Source: Aspidapion aeneum (taxonomy: Eukaryota > Arthropoda > Insecta > Coleoptera > Brentidae). Taken from it: a DNA stretch of 64,000 nt. Positions 33,680 through 45,195 of the stretch are shown piece by piece. Position numbers and translations under genes: made by a program. The DNA lies in the NCBI GenBank assembly GCA_963576565.1, contig OY755040.1, positions 81,362,821 through 81,426,820 of the forward strand. Direction: 5' to 3'. Position 1 is the stretch's first letter. Every line of letters starts with the position of its first letter. Below the pieces are notes generated by a model. The model ran no database searches, was not told the origin of the DNA, and was given only the letters and a program-made list of their open reading frames with translations.

Positions 33680-34974
33680 TCATACCTGAGTTTTCTGACC
33701 TCCAGAAGGTCCCACAGTTACAGTGAGAGTCCCAGAGGAAGACTGAGAGTCCACGTGATCAGGCCAGGGGGAAGCCCCTGAGGAGGGGAAATGAAGAAGA
33801 CTGTGATGCGCTGTAGGCTGTGGGCAATATTGGCAACGTTTCGACGAAGGGCACGCATAAACCCCGTGTCCTGAGTTTAGGTAGTTGATGCACGCATGTT
33901 TTGACTTAATGAAAGCGAATCTTTCAGAGGGCGATTTATTTAAAAACTCATGACAGCGATATATTATGTGTTTTTGATTGCAAAAAATACACTGGGATTG
34001 TCCTTGGGGACGTTTTTGCTGGTAAAACACCTTTTTTGGCTTACCAACGAAGCTGTTGCCGCCCCTAGGGGGGTCCGGTGACGCTTTTTCGTGCGGTTTA
34101 ATGATAGAATACAATACAATACGTACAACGTTTTAAAAGGAAATCCCTAACATCCTCATATTTCGGTATGTCGGTATTTCCTCGTGTTTGCTCATAGGCG
34201 AGGCGTGTGGTAGGAAATAACCGATCCAATATCATGTAACCAAGTATAAAATTCCAGTTGTCTGGATTTAGCTTCATAACTTTTAAAGCCGCGGTATGCT
34301 TAGTAAAAGTGTCGACTAAATTCCGTAGCGCTTGCGCATTTTCGCTTTTGATGTGTGGGGAACTCTCGATAGCTCTCCAGTGATTGAAAGCACGCAAACG
34401 GGGATTATGAAAACGTTCGACGAGCGTAGTATAAGCCATTAAATAATTTTCGTTTAAAATAGGGATATCCACGATTAGCTCTTTGGGAGAGCCCTCTAGG
34501 CAAGACAGCAACAAATTAAATTTTTGCAAATTGCAAATCGAGCGATTATTATGAACCGACGTATTAAAACTTTGTAAAAAAGTCGGAAATGTGGCAATAT
34601 CGCCAGAAAAGACCGGTAGCTTGAATTTCGGCAAAAAGGCATCGCTCTGAATAGCTCCAGCACCCGCTAATGTGCCGGGGGGCATAAAAGTACTATTAAA
34701 AACGTTAGCCGGGTCTTCCAAAGGAGCCTCAAGTAAATCATAAAAGATTGTCTCAATTTTCTGTACCTTTTCAAAAGTAGAGGTTTGCAATTGGTTTTCG
34801 ACATCCAAGCAAGTCTGATCCTCCGCTATTAGAGCAGAGAGTGTTGTGATGCTTTTCAAAATCTTTAAGGTGGGCCTCGGTAGCCAATTTTGAAATAGAA
34901 TTTAATTGATTTATTGCTGTCTGCCTAAGAGCTTTTGCTCTGGCGATTTTGGTATCCGTATTTATGGTCGGCAT
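33680..34974 (-). pseudogene. BEL-B gag
   Basis: Starts at ATG 34974 (MPTINTDTKIARAKALRQTA). A frameshift near 34800-34859 leads to the frame ending 34098 with the capsid-type region (LPVFSGDIATFPTFLQSF, NYLMAYTTLVERFHNPRLRA). Another shift near 34110 leads to the knuckle region (CIFCNQKHIIYRC, a CINYLNSGHGVYAC variant where one Cys reads Tyr, and CQYC). It ends in TGA at 33680-33682. Confidence 0.83.
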
Positions 34975-35459
34975 GATTTCTTATTGCAAATGCAAGATTT
35001 CCCTCGTAAAAAAATAATGAAACTTCCTTACTCAAAGTAACTTTTTGAGCAAAAAATGTTACAATGGTGTAACAGACCGAAGCTTTTTTTTTACAAAATA
35101 ATTTTTGAGGAGAGGAGATTTGAAGTACAAGGTGTACTTAAAATATTTTTACACTTAAAATAGTCTATTTGTAAGTGCAAAATCCAATTTGATACTCCGA
35201 CAATAATTAAAGCAAAAAGTTGTTGTCAAGCCAACTTCTTTTTTTGTATTTAAAAAAGTCGTGGCAAGGACCCCACCTCACAAATTAAAATACCACCAAA
35301 GCTACGTTTTACCCTTAAGGAAAGGTTATGCTTGGCGCAAAAAGGAGCTATAGGTAGTATTTTACCAGATATAGGTTTTGCATATGAAAATGAAAAACCA
35401 CATTAAGAGGACTAACTTCACCCCAATGCGTCTTATACAAAAATAGTCCTGTCCCCGAG
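34975..35459 (-). other. BEL-B leader
   Basis: Untranslated leader between primer-binding site and gag. No open frame of note. Confidence 0.6.
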
Positions 35460-35477
35460 ATCCGGCTCGAAGGACCA
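35460..35477 (-). other. BEL-B primer-binding site, tRNA-Tyr type
   Basis: On the minus strand it reads TGGTCCTTCGAGCCGGAT, one base inside the 5' LTR. The complement ends in TCGAAGGACCA, which fits the 3' end of eukaryotic tRNA-Tyr including CCA. Confidence 0.8.
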
Positions 35478-35478
35478 A

Positions 35479-36338
35479 TGAAACGGGCCGAGTGTGTAAT
35501 AGCTTCTTCGCTAAGGAGCTATGGAGCTACCACTCAATCGGACACCTACTGTAAACAATAGGGAGCGCGAGAACAACAGAGCGTAATTTCAGTGGACGCA
35601 GTGAGGTGGGGGAACGACCCTTAATGGGTATAAAAAGGAGAGAAAAGGAGCTAAAAAAGAGTTATGTTTGAAAAAAATGACTTACCTCGATGGTGTTTTC
35701 TTTAAAAGGAAGGGTACCATGGAAATGAAGTAATCCGATGATGATGTCTTCTTTCGGCGTTGTTAACTCTTTTTAGTTTTTATAGGGTTTATGGTTTTAA
35801 CCGCACTAATATATCTTTAATGCACTGTTATGTTTGTGCGCGCGAGGGGCTTAACGATTTTGAATTTTTGTTTAATTATGTTTAGTTTGACACAATTCGG
35901 CAAGGGCCGTAGATTGATGCCACAGGGCGGCTATGATCAACCCTTTTTCAGTATGCGTTTGGCAGGGACAAACGATTAAAGCACACTCTCTTACAATTTT
36001 TCGTTGTTTTCTTCACTCGCTTCTTGACTCCACGAATATAGGTAGGTACACTCGTATTTTTTAAATGGGTCAGTTTAAAGGAAATAGGAAAACGGAATAT
36101 CAGGTGTGATAAACAAGGACACATCGAGATTGGTGTGTATTAGAATGGCTCCAGTTTTAATTTTAATATTTTAAAATCAAATAAGCAAAAAACATATCTG
36201 GTTTTCTTATCCCAAGGTACCGAGTGTTATTTATTTTTAATACCGAGTTGAAATCAAATTTCAAAAAAATAAATAAACAAAATAAAATAAAAATGTTTTG
36301 TAGTTCAAAAACTTAACTAAGGGCGTGGAAACGAACCA
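35479..36338 (-). repeat. BEL-B 5' LTR (right)
   Basis: 860 bp, near-identical to 28949-29809. For the minus-strand element this is the promoter-bearing LTR. Confidence 0.92.
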
Positions 36339-36343
36339 TAATC
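36339..36343. repeat. Target-site duplication TAATC, right copy
   Basis: Partner of 28944-28948. Confidence 0.9.
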
Positions 36344-37497
36344 AAGCATTAAAAAGGTTTATTATGCTTGAAAAGCGTTTACTTAAAGACACTCTCCTTA
36401 AGAGTTCGTATATTGATTTTATGAAAGACTATCTTGAATCAGGCCATACGTCCTTGATTTCTATGAAGTCCCAATACGCTTCGCCCACGGCTTATTATAT
36501 TCCTCATTTTTGCATCTACAAAGATGGGAAAATTAGAAATGTTTTTGACGCTTCTTGCGCTAGCTCTAATGGAGTATCGTTAAATGATACTCAGCTGACA
36601 GGTCCTAAACTTCAGCAGGATATTGCGTCTATTCTCTTGCAATTTAGGTTTCATCCTTATGTCCTCATTTGTGATGTACGCTAAATATACAGGCAGATTC
36701 TTGTAAACCCCGCCCACAAAGACTTCCAGAGAATTCTTTGGCGTTTTTCAGAGCAGGAACCTTTGCAGGAATATGCACTTGGTACAGTTACTTATGGAGT
36801 TTCTAGTTCTCCTTATTTAGCTCTTAAAACTATGCAAGAGTTGGCAAATCTAGAAGGTCATAATTATCCTCAAGCAGCCGAGGCTTTGAGACATCAAATT
36901 TTTGTAGATGACTGTGTGGCGGGAGCCAACTCTATTGAATTTTGAACTGCGAAAATGGGACAGCAATCATGAGGCCGTCCTCTCTGGTGTTTGGTCCTCA
37001 CATTTACAAATGTCCTGTTCATTTGGTAAAGAGGAACCCCTTTTCATTAAAGTTCTAGGCTTACAATGGAACCCGCCCATTGACATTTTTTTATATAATT
37101 GTACACCCACACATCTCCCATGCACCAAACGGAATATTTTTAGCCAAATCTTTCGTATTTACGATCCTCTAGGATTTTTATCCCCAGTTGTGCTGTTAGC
37201 TAAAAGCATTATGCAGAGATTGTGGCTTTCTAAGGCAGGTTGGGATGATGCACCCAGTGCAGATGTTTGTCAACTGTGGGAACAGTTTAAACTGGAGCTC
37301 CCCGAGTTAGCTCACGTTGCCATTCCTAGGCGAATTTTCATAGATAAACCTGCTCGCATTGAAATACACGGTTTTTGTGACGCCTCCCAGATTGGCTACG
37401 GAGCTGCTGTTTATTTAAAGTGCGAGGACTCGCAGGGAAATATCAATGTGTTTTTAGTCACAGGAAAATCAAGGGTTGCACCTCTTAATTAAGTCGA
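36344..37497 (+). pseudogene. BEL-A reverse transcriptase and start of RNase H
   Basis: Continues the RT begun before 28943: QALKRFIMLEKRLLKDTLLK, YYIPHFCIYKDGKIRNVFDA, LTGPKLQQDI. TAA at 36682-36684 interrupts the frame directly before the QILVNPAHKDFQRILWRF region. IFVDDCVAGANS carries the VDD catalytic box. A deletion and frameshift near 36940 precedes FELRKWDSN and KVLGLQWNPP. The RNase H begins with IHGFCDASQIGYGAAVYL. Frame ends at 37490-37492. Confidence 0.85.
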
Positions 37498-38410
37498 TTC
37501 CCCGCATGGAATTAGTCGCTGCTGTTCTTTTAAGTGATCTTGTTGTTTATGTCAAACAAGTGTATGCACGATATGCAATTTTTGATGCTATTTTTGCATG
37601 GTCGGATTCTCAAGTCACGTTGGCATGTTAGCTTCGTCAGCCCATCGCTGGAAGCCCTTTGTAGCTAACAGAGTATCTCACATCTATGAGCTTATTTCTT
37701 TCTCAAGCTGGCATTATGTCCCCACCGCAGATAATCCTGCTGATTGCGCTTCTAGGGGGTTGCCGCCGGCTGAACTCAAAAATCACAGTTTGTGGTTTCA
37801 AGGCCCCTCTTGGCTATGTCAAAGCATTGAACTTTGGCCCACTCAGCCTAGATTCACGGACTTTCTATCTCAGGAGGTTTGTGAATAAGAAAGAACTATT
37901 GTTCTAAAGGCTACTTTTGATGACCATTTCATCAGTCTAGAGATTTTTCGTTATTCGTCATTTAGAACTATTTTAAATGTGATTGCCTTTGTCCTTAGAT
38001 TTATTCATAACACAGGAAAAGGTAGTGAAAATAAGAGAACAGGAGTTTTGTCTCCCATTGAGATCCAAGCAGCTCTTGTTACTGTCGTTCGACATGTCCA
38101 ACAATTTTGTTTTGGTGATATTTTTGAAAACCTAAACAAAAATCAATTACTTCCAAAGTTGTTTAGAAAATTAGCAGTCTTTCTAGACGAAGGTGGTTGC
38201 CTCAGGGTGGGTGGTAGGCTGAGACATTCGATGCTATCCTACGATGTGAAGCATCCGTTGCTTGTACCCAAATCTCACCGGTTGACCGATTTAATAGTAG
38301 AATGGGTACACAAAACTAATTTGCACCCTGGCTTTAAGACCCTTCATTGTCTACTGCAACAATTTTGGATTCTTTCTCCGCGCTCTGCTATTTATCGAGT
38401 TCTTGCTTAA
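37498..38410 (+). pseudogene. BEL-A RNase H end and integrase zinc-finger region
   Basis: Broken pieces: RMELVAAVLLSDLVVYVKQ, then WHYVPTADNPADCASRGLPP (RNase H end), and after several stops the helical linker KNQLLPKLFRKLAVFLDEGG, CLRVGGRLRHSMLSYDVKHP and the HPGFKTLHCLLQQFWILSPR zinc-finger segment. The preserved RVGGRL motif shows what copy 2 has lost near 5650. Confidence 0.8.
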
Positions 38411-39364
38411 TGCATTAAATGTTTTCGTTCTAAACCAAAATCTTATAATCCAAAGATGGCAGACTTACCAGCAGTTCGAGTGTCTCAACTCTGTCTGTCT
38501 TGATTACGCAGGTCCCATTGCGATCACCATGACTAAATCTCGAGGTGCCAGGTCTTTAAAGGCTTATATATGCGTGTTCGTGTGTTGTGCTGTTAAAGCT
38601 ATACACTTGGAACTAGTATCTGACCTCACTTCCGAGGCATTTATTGCCGCATTTAGGAGATTTGTTGCTCGTAGGGGTCGATGCTCAGAAATCATCAGTG
38701 ATCAGGGAACTTCGTTTATTGGAGCGAATAGGCAAATATTGGAATATTTTAAATTAGCCGCCCAGACGGTGTCCATCCAATAGAATTTTAATAGTCCAGG
38801 AGCCCCTCATTTTAACGGTTTAGCAGAAGCGGGTGTGAATTCGGTAAAAACTCACCTATATAGAGTACTAGGTGATCAAATCCTCACCTATGAGGAAATG
38901 TATACCTTTCTTACTCAAATTGAGTCAGTATTGAACTCAAGGCCTCTTTGTGCCATATCGAATGATCCCAACGATCCCCAATCTCTTACGCCGGCACATT
39001 TTTTAACTCAGGAACCAGTAAATTCTGGTCTACCTGATCCTGATTTGTCACACATCCAACTTAACAGGCTAAATAGGTGGCAACTTATTCAGCGAATGCA
39101 TGCTGATTTTTGGCAACGTTGGCAGCAGGAGTACCTGCATACCTTGCAACAACGAGCAAAGTGGTGTGAGGACAGTGGTCGTATTGAGATTGGCACGCTA
39201 GTTTTAATAAAAAATGAACAAAGGCCCCCCTCCAATGGGCTATGGCTCGCGTTACCGCAGTGCATCCAGGCGCTGACGGGATTGTTAGAGTCGTAACTCT
39301 AAAAACTCCAAACGGAGTTATGCAGCGGCCAGTTGTAAAAGTGTGCCCGCTGCCAGTAAACTAA
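38411..39364 (+). pseudogene. BEL-A integrase core and DUF5641-like tail
   Basis: Core: SVCLDYAGPIAITMTKSRGA (first Asp), EIISDQGTSFIGANRQ (second Asp), and after a TAG near 38781, NGLAEAGVNSVKTHL (Glu). Tail: LTPAHFLTQEPVN and WQLIQRMHADFWQRWQ, then a frame change near 39230 leading to a PVVKVCPLPVN ending with TAA at 39362-39364. The Asp-Asp-Glu set is visible. Confidence 0.83.
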
Positions 39365-39561
39365 TTTTACTATTTATACCTATTTCCTCTACTGATACAC
39401 TATGGTTACAACCGCGTATATTTATTTTCTTTTTTTTTTACACCCCCGTGGGCTATGGTTGGGAAAATAATGAGCAGGAAATTTCTCTTATTTTTCCTTA
39501 TGTTTTTTTTTTATATATTTAAGTTACCTGGGTTAAAAACTTTAGGGTTTGGTGGGTGGAA
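39365..39561 (+). other. BEL-A 3' untranslated segment
   Basis: AT-rich stretch with a GGGTTTGGTGGGTGGA purine-rich tract at 39545-39560 directly before the LTR, the likely polypurine tract. Confidence 0.55.
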
Positions 39562-40144
39562 TGTTCGCTCCGCGAATGTTACTTTTCAGTTTTTGTTAAT
39601 TTTTAGTCTTTTATTTTATTTTTTTAAGTGAGGCCTTCAAAACTCGTAGGCCCTGGCAATTTACAAATATTTCGTGAAAAATAATATTTTTGATCCATCC
39701 ATCCCTCATTGGCACGTGTGGGAATCAGGAACTAATGATAGAGAAAAAATTGTTAAAAAACAATTGCTTTTCGGCAGCCATCCTGCTACAAGTCATTTTA
39801 TAAATTACTGCGATTTCGCTATTTCTTTGGCAGTCCCATTGACTGTTTGTGTTTCAAAAATACTCAAAAAACGGTCTACAGTGTGCCGACGAAGTTGGAG
39901 AAGAATTGGAGAGATCCTGCAAGTGGGGCGCCCCAGGACCGACAGGAATCACACAAGAGGTTAGTGCCATTCGCCACTTTATGATCAGCTTTTTCTCGCC
40001 ATTTCTTACTTTTTGGACAGGCTTACACCTTGGCCCTAGAGTTTTTTCAGGTATCCATAAATTTTGTGATAATTTAAAACCAGCAACATTAATAAATTAC
40101 AGTCCATTATAATAATTTTCGTGATAAAGAACCCCGGCGATTCA
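39562..40144 (+). repeat. BEL-A 3' LTR
   Basis: 583 bp, lacks the hAT-like insertion and shows the empty hAT site GTGGGGCG near 39924. Confidence 0.92.
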
Positions 40145-40308
40145 CTGTCACATACAGGGACTCTACTTCCCTGTATAGTTATTTTATGACAATGTCAGCC
40201 ACAGAAAAAAGCTTACGATTTTTTAATTGATTCGCAGCCCCCTTTATTGAAATTAAAGTTAACTTAAGGGGGTTGTGATTTAGTTCAGGCAAGATTCGGG
40301 AAAATCCA
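40145..40308. other. Right half of the target palindrome and short flank
   Basis: CTGTC target duplication (40145-40149) and the right palindrome arm to 40166, then AT-rich sequence without a gene. A TTAACTTAAGGGGGTTG segment can form a weak hairpin with upstream CCCCC at about 40230. Confidence 0.6.
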
Positions 40309-40426
40309 CTTTCTAGAAGCATTCTATATTACTTTTTGGCAAATGGGCAATTCCCCCTATTTTGACCCCGCTGAATCCGAATATCCCTGTTGCCAACACA
40401 AAATATAGACAGGGGCTGAGATATTC

Positions 40427-40437
40427 AAGATGGCGGC
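40427..40437 (+). other. AAGATGGCGGC motif
   Basis: Exact match to the YY1/Pho-type consensus; also seen at 18892-18902 and, reversed, at 19937-19947, 20086-20096 and 20524-20534. Function not shown. Confidence 0.5.
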
Positions 40438-40908
40438 CAAAATGGCGGTGGAATTTTAAATTGCCGCTGGAAAGCCCAAATTGTCACAGGTGTACATTCA
40501 AAATATATATTTGTATAATTAAGAAATAATAACATATTTTTTTTTAAATGGCTGCCAAAACCTCCAAAAATCCCCCCAGACCCCCCAAAATCTTAAAGTT
40601 TGAGGTTTTTTCAAATTTTCTTGAAAACTAAGCTTCTAAGAGAAAAATGTATAATATACTTTATTGTAGACAAGAAAATTCCCTTTTCAACATGGTATAA
40701 CTTAATAAAGTTAGACTAATAACAAGCTCTCCAGCGGCGTCCGTTAATTGAAGTAATTATAAAAAGTTGAAAAAATACCTGTGTTTTTTCCAAGATTTAT
40801 TTAATTTTATTAAAAACTAATATCTACAGAAAACCATGTATTACATTTTGGTATATAGTAGAGTTAAAAGCCGCTTCTATCGTGTCACCCCGTGTGCACT
40901 TCATTGCT

Positions 40909-41620
40909 AAAATGTAAGACACAATTTAAATCATTTCTTACACCCTAAGGATGCAAAATCGACTGGTCGTCCAAAAATCGTCGTGTGCAGGGGGTGGTAA
41001 GGGTAGTTTTTCCAAAAATATGGAAAATTTTTTTTTTGCATTTTTTGAATCTTTAAAGTGTGCTCATGACTCCACCAATAGCATATAGTAATATTACTAT
41101 CAGAAACATTTATTTTTCAATGTTGAAAATATCGTTCCCAATGCTTTTATATGGAGTTCCCTATTAAACAATTGCTCGCCCTAAAAACGCGTATTTATAA
41201 TAATTTATAACTTGTTATGACTCGAGAACCCTTTGCTTAATCAAAAAATCACCTTATGTAAACTTTGTGTATCAAAGAACAGGGATTAAAATGATTTTTG
41301 AAAAATGTCAATCCGTCGCATAGTTTTTTTTTAAGTAGCAAACAGTGATGCCATGACGCGACGAACGCGGCAGACACTGACATGCGACACTGACATGCGA
41401 CGAAGGGTCAGATATTTTACAAATGTACGGCGGGCCAGGCGAAACGTGTCTATGTCTTGAGACAAGTCGAGACACACATAAGTTCGTTTTTCGTTTAACT
41501 CTCGCGGTTACAGATGTTTAAGTTGCTTACTTGGTTTTTTGCTTGTAAATTGAGTTATGTATACATGTTGTGCTTGTGTGATTTGGCCATGAAGGGCCAA
41601 ATATGAAAGGCTAGGCGTGA
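40909..41620. repeat. Inverted repeat, left arm of Y (well conserved part)
   Basis: Reverse complement of about 52255-52875. This arm carries about 75 extra bases near 41390-41460 (with two GACATGCGAC repeats) relative to the other. Confidence 0.8.
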
Positions 41621-41650
41621 AAAAAAGGGAAATTTAGTTCTATATAGGAA

Positions 41651-42130
41651 TGTGACTCTCGGCCCTACGGGCCTCCGGGAGTCTATATTCACTATATTAG
41701 TATGTAACTCTTGGCCATACGGTCCTCCAGTCGTCCATATTCACTATATTAGTATGTGACTCTCGGCCCTACGGGCCTCCGGGAATCCATATTTAAAAGG
41801 GAAACTACCCGCGTCCAGTTTAATTCTATATTTTAATGTGCCTACGGGCCTCCAATTTATGTCTATATTAGTATGTGACTCTCGGCCCTACGGGCCTCCG
41901 GGAATCCATATTTGAAATTGAAACTACACGCCTCCCGTTAAAATTAATATTGGAATGTGACTCTCGGGGGCCTCCAATTTATTTCTATATTAGTATGTGA
42001 CTCTCGGCCCTACGGGACTCCAATTTATTTCTATATTAGTATTTGACTCGAGGCCCTACAGGCCTACGGGAGTCCATATTCACTATATTAGTATGTGACT
42101 CGGCCCTACGGGCCTCCGGGAATCCATATT
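41651..42130 (+). repeat. Irregular tandem repeat CTCGGCCCTACGGGCCTCCGG
   Basis: About eight copies of a unit starting TGTGACTCTCGGCCC, spaced 40-120 bases (near 41651, 41705, 41757, 41875, 41957, 41998, 42045, 42096). Each core is itself palindromic (GGCCCTACGGGCC). The opposite arm has a single copy at about 52225-52255. Confidence 0.75.
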
Positions 42131-42740
42131 TGAAAGGGAAACTACGCGCCTCCCGTTAAATTCTATATTGGAATCGAGACTTTTGATTTGAGCCCCCCAC
42201 TCCTTGCTATAGGCATAATATGTGAAAACTAAAAATTTGACATGGTGTAATTAGTTTACACCTGGAAGACACAATTTTAACGGTAATAAACTATGTATTT
42301 TTTTTTTGCAAGCATACACAATAGCGCATCTGTCACCGTCGAGATAATTAAAATAAATTGTCGGCGTCTTAAAATATGACTCTTCAAAGAAGCACCACTT
42401 TTTGGCAAATTTTGATGGTTTTTTGACAAAAACTCAAAAAGTACCAAACTAATCTAAAAATTTTTCTCTGATGTTTATAGATCTTGGTAGACCCTATCGT
42501 TAAAATTATTATAAATTTTTTATTTTGACGTCTCTGTTTAGAGATATAGGCAAATAATTGAAATTTAAAAAAATTCTGTTTTTGAAAAACACAGGGACCT
42601 ATTGCGCGTCAATACACTAAGTGGGTGACATCTAAAGCCACATAAATTTATTTTGTTATCGTAGAAATAGGTTCAATCAAGGGCTGTCAAGTCACCGGAA
42701 GTGATGCAGCAAAATCGTTTCTGAGATATAAATTGTCAAA
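42121..42740 (+). repeat. Direct repeat D, uninterrupted copy
   Basis: Matches 43029-43137 followed by 51511-51975. It reads GCATAATATGTG where the other copy is split by X, so it shows the empty site. Confidence 0.8.
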
Positions 42741-43159
42741 ATATAACCAATTTAAGGTTTTTTATATGGAGAGGAGGGGTGCGACCTACAAAAAAGATTA
42801 TTTGAAGTTTTTTTGTTAATTTGACAGCAAAAATAATTTCTGTTATTAAAAAATTAAATTTTTGTATTTTTTTTTTGGCCTGATGACGTCACTTACATAA
42901 ACAGTGCCAGCGAGTGCTTATATTCGAGATTTAAACTTATCGTAGAGCTCTGAAATTTGGCACACTAATAGGCATCGACAAACTAAATCGAAATGGATTC
43001 TTGCATTTTTTCAATTTGACCCTATACGGGCTTCCGGGAATCCATATTTGAAAGGGAAACTACGCACCTCCCGTTAAATTCTATATTAGAATCGAGACTT
43101 TTGATTTGAGCCCCCCACTCCCCGCTATAAGCATAATGGGGGCAATTCTTTACATTTCA

Positions 43160-44480
43160 AAAAATCTGGCGAAATTTGACAAAATGTGACATAATCTGGC
43201 GCTTAAGATTTCTCGTTTAAAAGGCAATTTTTAAACTTAAAAACTTACCTAAAAGGCCATTTCCCACTTTTTGATAGATGTAGCGTCACGATATAATATT
43301 TGTTTTTAATTAAAAACCCGTAATTTGTTGAAAATTTTTAATATAAAAATTGTAAATAAATTCAAAGCAGAAGACCATTAACCACACAAACTGAAATGTC
43401 AGATTTCGTCACATTTCGTCACATTTCTTTCAAATTTATGAGTCCTATTCGTTTTCTTTATGAGGTCAGCTAAGTTTACTTTCTTTCTTTGTTTTTCACG
43501 GTAAAATTAACAAAGAGGGACTAACTGCATGTCGTGGAAGGGTCGATACAAAATTAGCTCTACGCTGTTGCCACCGTTATATTTGAACGGATTTTTAAGG
43601 GAATGCCAAATTATTTCTTTAAAATCTGCCAGAAAAATCTGACTAAGTGAGGATCCTGGTCAAATTATTGAAGTGGTGATTATTTTTTACTTTTGTTATC
43701 AAAGCTAGGCACGTATATAGTTTTTTATTCTGGGGGGTCCTCCCATATAGAAACTGCTGTTCTTCAGTGACGGCCCATAACACAGCCTTCGTAAACCAGA
43801 GAGAAAATAATAAATTGTCTCTGTCGTAAACTAACACGAAGGCTGCCCCATAAGGTTTTGGATAGTGTAATTAGAAATACTAGGGTCACTGCATCCTGGA
43901 AGCCTAGCGTCTCCCAGGGGTAGCGACACGAGTTTCAAAACCGTACTCAAAATTCCATAGACGTTCGTGAAAAATACTCATTTTTATACAGTCTGAGAAA
44001 AGAAAAATGTTTTAATAGAACTTAAAAAGAACTCGTTTTTATACAGCTTAAGAAATAAAAAATATGTTCCTTGAGTTTTTGGGTTATGAATATTTATTGT
44101 AGGTATTATTGTTAAAAATCATTTTCTTTTAAATATTATTTCTGTTTTTGTATAAAAATAATACGTAATAAATAAACAAACAGGACAGAAATACATTTCT
44201 ATGTTAAAAGTTTATTAATAGTATATAATATATCAAGGGATAAAATGAAACTTTTATCACGATGTTTATACGCTATTTTTCGCACTGTTTAATTTATTTT
44301 CCAAGGTTTTTTCCCATTTTTTTGGGTGTTTTCGGTATTGTGGTTTTTTTTAGTACCTTTTTATTCCGAATTTTACATTTTATCAAAAGACAAAAAGTGC
44401 CCAAATACAGTTCGAGTTTTCGTAAGGTTCGGCTTAATTATTTATATTTTTATAGTACATTTCATATAAATATTGTAATA
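43160..44480. other. X, left non-coding part
   Basis: No gene is supported. A 10-bp inverted pair CAGCCTTCGT / ACGAAGGCTG lies at about 43793 and 43838. The open frame 44262-44684 is AT-rich with no domain. Confidence 0.55.
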
Positions 44481-44489
44481 TTATTGTTC

Positions 44490-44960
44490 GAAAGCATAAA
44501 CTTCGAAAATCATTTTCTTCAAACCAAAAATTGTTCTAAAACATATTCTTCGAACAAAAGATTGTTCGAAAACGTTTTAGGAAAATACCAATTTCGACCT
44601 TCCAAAAGGAGGAAAGTAGACAAATTTTCAGAATGTTTACGATCCCGGGAAAGAAGTCAGGGTTTTTTTGAAAAAATATGTTAAAAAGACCTTGCCGTAG
44701 TCAAACTATATGAATTGTGTTAGGTTTGGAAATCCAGGTCTAGAGCGTATTTTATCGAAAAACTTGCTTTCGAAGAAAATGATTTCTATTCGAAGAAAAT
44801 GTTTTTGAACAACTATTACTTACGAACAAATTTCCGTTCAAAGAAATGGTGTTCGAATAAATTTCCGTTTAAAAAAAATGTTTTCGAACAAATTTTTATT
44901 AGAAGAAATTGTTTTCATAAAAATTTCCGTTCGAAGAAAATGTTTTCTAACAAAGTTCTG
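44490..44960 (+). repeat. Diverged tandem repeats around TTCGAAGAAAATGTTTTC
   Basis: A unit of about 40 bases (TTCGAAGAAAATG, then AACAAATTTCCG) recurs from about 44765 to 44955, with inverted relatives at 44495-44575. Confidence 0.65.
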
Positions 44961-45084
44961 CGACCCGTCGTGTTGCTACCTTGAGTTTTTATTGGATGTT
45001 GATTTTTTAAAAACTTTTCTATGAGTGTGTGTGTGTACCTGTGTGTCTCTTAATTCTACTTTGTTTTGCAATCATTACAGTGTA

Positions 45085-45195
45085 GCTACTTTCGATCTTT
45101 GTTTGAACCTTTTGTGTTTCAATCTTTTGTATTTTCGACCTTTTGTACTTTCGAACTTTTGTATTTTCGACGTTTTGTATTTTCGACCTTTTCTT
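45085..45195 (-). repeat. Minisatellite, about 15-16 bp, TTTTGTATTTTCGACC unit
   Basis: Six to seven diverged copies. The reverse complement (GGTCGAAAATACAAAA) is the same family as the array at 53455-53575. A short coding-looking frame across it is a repeat artefact. Confidence 0.8.

Larger units (their letters stand above)
28949..36338 (-). mobile_element. BEL/Pao retrotransposon BEL-B inserted in BEL-A
   Basis: A 7390-bp minus-strand element with near-identical LTRs (28949-29809, 35479-36338), TG...CA ends, a 5-bp TAATC target duplication and a tRNA-Tyr-type primer-binding site. Gag, peptidase, RT, RNase H and integrase are all present in order, but several one-base frame changes and stops break the polyprotein. 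It is younger than BEL-A, which it splits. Confidence 0.95.
24802..40144 (+). mobile_element. BEL/Pao retrotransposon BEL-A with nested insertions
   Basis: LTRs at 24802-25677 and 39562-40144 both start TGTTCGCTCCGCGAATG and end GGCGATTCA. A 5-bp target duplication CTGTC is at 24797-24801 and 40145-40149. Gag, peptidase, RT, RNase H and integrase lie on the plus strand and are interrupted by BEL-B (28949-36338). A hAT-like element sits in the 5' LTR, and an unidentified segment at 27480-28270 interrupts the gag-peptidase region. Confidence 0.93.

Noticed and set aside
44262..44684. 140-residue open frame in X, hydrophobic then basic
   Set aside because: Phe/Ile-rich from AT-rich DNA, no domain, no conserved motif, surrounded by repeats.
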